Shown one piece after another: positions 60,131 through 64,000 of a stretch of 64,000 nucleotides of DNA (positions are counted from its first letter, which is position 1; every line of letters begins with the position of its first letter). The notes under the pieces were generated by a model, which worked only from the letters and a program-made list of their open reading frames with translations, made no database searches and was not told where the DNA came from. The position numbers were made by a program, and so were the translations under genes. The stretch covers positions 25,183,306-25,247,305 of the forward strand of contig NC_068978.1 in assembly GCF_016808095.1 (NCBI RefSeq). The letters run 5' to 3'. This DNA comes from Vigna angularis. Taxonomy: Eukaryota; Streptophyta; Magnoliopsida; Fabales; Fabaceae.

Positions 60131-60260
60131 TAGTACTCAACAACCCCACCAAGATTTCCCTTAACTATTCGCACCACTCATAGTACTCAGCAACCCTGCC
60201 GAGATTTCCTTTAACTATTCGTACCACTCTTGGTACTCAGCAACCTTTCCAAGATTGCTC
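60131..60260 (+). repeat. tandem repeat, unit about 55-58 bp
   Basis: TAGTACTCAACAACCCCACC, TAGTACTCAGCAACCCTGCC and TGGTACTCAGCAACCTTTCC start three successive units that share AAGATTTCCCTTAACTATTC-like and CACCACTC segments. Confidence 0.85.
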
Positions 60261-61709
60261 AACTTAAACACAGTTCAGTTGTAAGTATTTTAATTCTCTT
60301 CATAATTGCAATCAACGATTGCTTACAAGATGTTCATACTATATCTCTCGTAGAAAGGATTTGATTACATTATAAAGCAGTCTAAACACTCGTAGGTGTT
60401 TCTCTCTTTTCTCATACAACAATAAACAATATGACAATGAAGTATGAGAGCATTTCTTTTTCTCTTCTCTTCTCTTTTCTTCAGCTCATATGTATTCTTT
60501 TTCTTGAGCTATTTATCTTTAGCTTCTTAGGATGAATATTACGTTATGAGCTTCTTTCTGGACTATTATTGAAAGGCTTTTTAGCTGCACCAAAAGTCAA
60601 CAAAACCTAGTCCCCATTAATGAAGTATATTGAGAATTTACTTTGATTAAAGTTAGAAAGTTTCATTTGATTCAATGGGATTTTACTAATAATTAAGGAT
60701 GTACTTTGATTAGTGGTAAAATTTTTTACAAGAAATAATCAATAATGTATTTTGGTTAATTAGATTTTTACTTGATATAAGCGGTAAAAGAATAGACATG
60801 ATTATGCATAGTATGATTTAATTGAGAATGTACTTTGGTTAAATTTAGTATGACTAGTCTACAAAGTTCTTGTTTTTAATTGATAATATACTTTGGTTAA
60901 TAGTGAGAACGCCAAAATTAATTGAGAATTTACATTTATTAATTTGAAAATTTAAGGCAATAGTTAAATTAACAATAATCTTTAGATAATCAATGATTAA
61001 TCCTATTTTGAAAATTGAGTGAAATCAACCTATTTTCTTTATAATTGTTTTTATCTTTTTAAATCTTTTTACAATTTTTGTCTTTCTATCTTTTCTTTTT
61101 TTTTTTTAGTCTTTTGTTGATCTTTATCTCCTTTATCACTTTTATTTGACTAACCATTTTTGTACAGATTTTATAAGAACTAATTTGTTAGAAATCAATT
61201 TCTTGTTTGTTGGGAAACGACTTAGGGTTGAATTTACCCTTTCAATTTTGTTGGTTACTATCTTAGCAATACTGAAGTTGTTATAGTTTAGTAGTATTAA
61301 TTTGAACGAGTCAACAACAACATTATCAGTAACCTTATTGAAAATCTAATGAAACCCTCTAAAAAGTCTTAGAGGAGAATTGGACGTAGCTTAGTTGAGT
61401 GAACCAGTATAAAATGATTATGTTTATTGTCTTAGCATCAAAAACACCTTATTTATAAACATTGTAGTTGTTTGCAAAGTCAACCACTAATAAACACTTT
61501 TGTCATCAAACACACTATTCCTTAAGAGTCATTTCTCCTAAACGTTGTAGCAAATTTGCTAATCGCTTGGAAAACACGTAAGGTATGAACATTCAGATTT
61601 AAATGGCATTTTATAAATTAAATGTTTAACAACCTATGTAAATCATCCAATCACTACCAAGGTTGTTAAATGTCATTTGCAAAAAATTTTCCATAACATT
61701 ATTCAAACC

Positions 61710-61710
<1 letters not shown>
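60261..61710. other. AT-rich repeat host sequence, no gene
   Basis: A loose motif, TGAGAAT(G/T)TACTTTGATTAA, recurs near 60630, 60695, 60750, 60825, 60885 and 60925, suggesting a decayed tandem array. Inverted similarity to 56680-56730 lies near 61375-61420. No coding motif was seen. Confidence 0.45.

Positions 61711-61742
<32 letters not shown>
61711..61742. repeat. poly-C tract
   Basis: 32 consecutive C bases. Such a tract can form unusual structures and is prone to sequencing and assembly errors; chance open frames run through it on both strands. Confidence 0.9.
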
Positions 61743-61743
<1 letters not shown>

Positions 61744-63420
61744 CCCTCCCCGGCCCCTCCGTTTCCCTTTCTAGTGTTTTCCCGCAATTTCACAAGCAAG
61801 AGGCAACCACACAAAGACTCAATGTATCCAAGAAGAGAAAGATCTAAAATGAATGGAAATAATTTGGCATGTTTCAAAGCTATATATTCTGTGAATTTAT
61901 GATAGTAGAAGTTCAAATGAGGATGTCAAACCTTTAGTTTTCTCCACCTACTTCATCTTCTAGTGCTATATAAGCAACATAAGGTCTCCTTTGTAAGTAC
62001 ACCTTCAAATTTGAATATAAAAAGTATTTTGCATTCAATTGCATTCCTTCTTTGAGATAGAATTATGTCTCTTAGTCTAAATTTGGATCTTATCTTATGA
62101 AGAACTAGTGGCAATCCTCCTTGGTATTTATCTTGGTTCTTTTCAACTGGCATGACTTCCAATTCATAAGTTTCCTTTCCTTTCTCTTCCAGTTTTAGTC
62201 TTTTGATTCCATTTCCTAGTTGTTCTTGTTTAGTTCTTAGTTTTATTTCTATTTAGGCCTGTTGTTCTAATCGTCATCCTATTTTCATTTGCCTTGAGCA
62301 TACAATTATACCCTTCCCACATCACGTTATACCCGAATGAATATAAAAGCATCATACCATATACAAGCAATCGATAAAAATTGGAATAGCTCCCCATACC
62401 TAGAATTTGTTCTTCCTCACAATAAAAGCACTACCACTAAGCTCCAAAACCCCTTGTGTCTCTCTCTCAACTCATTCTCTCACTCTTAAGCTACTAGAAT
62501 GTTTGCTTTGCATGCTTACACCCCCTTCTCTCTCGTCCATTCTATAAGTTTCTCCTCACACCCCTAAAATGAATTCTTGAACCCTAGAATTATAATCTCC
62601 TAATCTTATATTCCCTCTTCACCTTGAAACCATAATTTCTCCTTATGTCGTCTCCCTAGGGTTACAAAACGAAAATGAAAAAAGAAGAGAGAGAAGCAAG
62701 AAGAATGAAGAGAGGTGAAGAGATAAGGAGCAATGAGCCTTTTGCTCACGACCCTGACTAACATTCGTTGCATACGTGCTTTGTGGTCTAGCTAAAACTA
62801 CCTCTATTGAAACCCAAAAGAAAACACAAAGAAGTAAAAGGAAAAAAAAAGTTTCATTGCCAGTTAGGATCGAACCCATTCATAAATAAGCACACAACAT
62901 ACAACCATTAAGTCAAGCTTAATTCATTGATTATATGTCCATTAAATATATATTTAAGTTATCTTATTTCTCCTATTTCACATTTTATACATATTTAACT
63001 TAAACGATTTTTTTTACAACACAGACATTTGCATGAGACCTTTACCCCACCATACTAAGCTCTGACTTATTAGCAACATGGTACTTTTATAATTTATTTA
63101 AAAACAAACAAGATTCCCATACAAATCAAATATCCAATGACGTCTACAACTAAGGACTTACATATAATAGGTCACTTGAGTCTCTTCAAAGGGACTCTAT
63201 AGATATTCACATCATGTAAACAAGCTACAAAATTCTCAATAAAAATTAAATCAAATCTAAAACAATTTGAGCATAGGTTATCAAACCATGTACAACATTA
63301 TACTCCTCCACAAGAATCTCAACAACCATTCACAACATAATTACAACAAGTTACAGATATACACAACAAAAACTAAGCGAGCTCACTTTTCAAGACCCAA
63401 AAAAATTTCAAAAATTTGTC
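61743..63420. other. no supported gene; right part resembles gypsy interior
   Basis: No complete gene was recognised. The stretch from about 63150 to 63420 resembles 33600-33895 in composition and word content (AAACAAGCTACAAA, TTCTCAATAAAAATTAAATC, ACAACATAATTACAAC), that is, the leader next to a Del-type primer site. Confidence 0.4.
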
Positions 63421-63563
63421 TCTGATACCACAAATGCAACATCCCAATTTAGGATGTTAGTAGGAAAATATAGTACCTCTACCAAAACAAGACTTTCATG
63501 TTTACCAAAATAGGGCATACTCATCAAAGTAGGACTTTCCTGCTCGCCAAAGCATGGCCTATT
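63421..63563 (-). mobile_element. fragment of a Del-type gypsy element (primer site plus LTR end)
   Basis: On the minus strand the LTR ends GGGATGTTGCA at 63437 and is followed by the primer site TGGTATCAGAGAC. This is the same arrangement as at 33896-33920. The LTR is cut at about 63563, where a hAT-like element begins. Confidence 0.6.
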
Positions 63564-64000
63564 TAGGGATGGCAATTTTACCCGCGGGCACGGGTATCCG
63601 CGGGTAAAATCTGTGGTAGGTAGTAACTATCCGTGAATATTTACTACCCGCGGGTAACGGGTAGCAGGTATTTTAATACCCGCTTCTAAACGGGTCGGGT
63701 ACGGGTAGTATACTACCTGCCCCGCGGGTACCCACTACCCGCGAAAAATTAAAAAAAAATAATTTATATATTTTTTAATTAAATTAATTAAAAATAAAAT
63801 AAAATTATATTTTATTAGGTTAAATTTAATTAAAATTAAATTTTAATTTATATTTAATTTATATTATATATATATATATAGATATTTTGTAATTTTATTT
63901 AAATTTTATTTTAAATATTTCTTTTTTATTTTGTACGGGTATCCGCAGGTACCCGCGGGTTTTAAAATACCCGTAGGTATTTTTTAAACGGGTACCCGAC
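63564..64000 (+). mobile_element. hAT-like non-autonomous element, cut by the window edge
   Basis: It starts TAGGGATGGCAATTTTACCC, a common start of plant hAT-type miniature elements, followed by many CCCGCGGGTA/TACCCGCGGG palindromic repeats at both sides of an AT-rich core. The far end shows GGGTACCCG-type repeats in the inverse orientation but is incomplete. No transposase was seen. Confidence 0.65.

Noticed and set aside
61626..61916. Gly-rich or Pro-rich frames over the poly-C tract
   Set aside because: Created by the homopolymer.
62860..62890. tRNA-like T-arm (inverse of GGGTTCGATCCTAAC)
   Set aside because: No cloverleaf partner stems could be found around it.

Overview
The window looks like nuclear DNA from a flowering plant, most likely a legume. 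It is AT-rich, its genes have GT-AG introns, it carries an ABCB/MDR transporter and a CYP81-type cytochrome P450, and it is crowded with plant transposons: Ty1/copia and Ty3/gypsy LTR elements, CACTA, Mutator-like and hAT-like DNA elements. The legume assignment is inference from the P450 and the style of the repeats. No tRNA, rRNA or CRISPR array was found.

Only two host genes look intact. (1) An ABCB full transporter on the + strand at 7059-25288. Twelve exons join in frame into about 1267 codons with two complete ATP-binding cassettes. Its introns hold a Mutator-like element (9141-9869), a mobile-looking segment with pieces of two other genes (about 9960-11380), and a young copia element (14437-19487). 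(2) A CYP81 P450 on the + strand at 53464-55820, three exons and 496 codons, with all the usual P450 motifs.

Layout: 1-6950 is an old repeat nest with a CACTA element bounded by a 3-bp target duplication (2327-3352). 7059-25288 is the ABCB gene. 25683-31578 is a copia element bounded by TTAAT, broken by four in-frame stops and by a nested 1.3-kb solo LTR bounded by ATAGG. 31922-34470 is a mostly deleted Del-type gypsy element. 34471-39307 is AT-rich with microsatellites. 39308-43604 is a large LTR element without genes, filled by four families of tandem repeats. 43605-47560 is mostly unassigned. 47570-51930 is a decayed copia element split by CACTA-family sequence. 53397-55906 is the P450 gene. 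56774-60116 is a copia element whose 5' LTR is replaced by an inverted 42-bp copy of its own LTR end, yet which is still bounded by a 5-bp target duplication. 60117-64000 is repeats plus the start of a hAT-like element.

The main surprises are in how the transposons are built. These are the copia element with two inverted U5 ends (56774-60116), and two insertions flanked by direct duplications of about 250 bp (265 bp, identical, around 14437-19487; 244 bp with 5 differences around 48994-50007). Others are the gene-free LTR element made of minisatellites and the long hairpins inside the CACTA elements.
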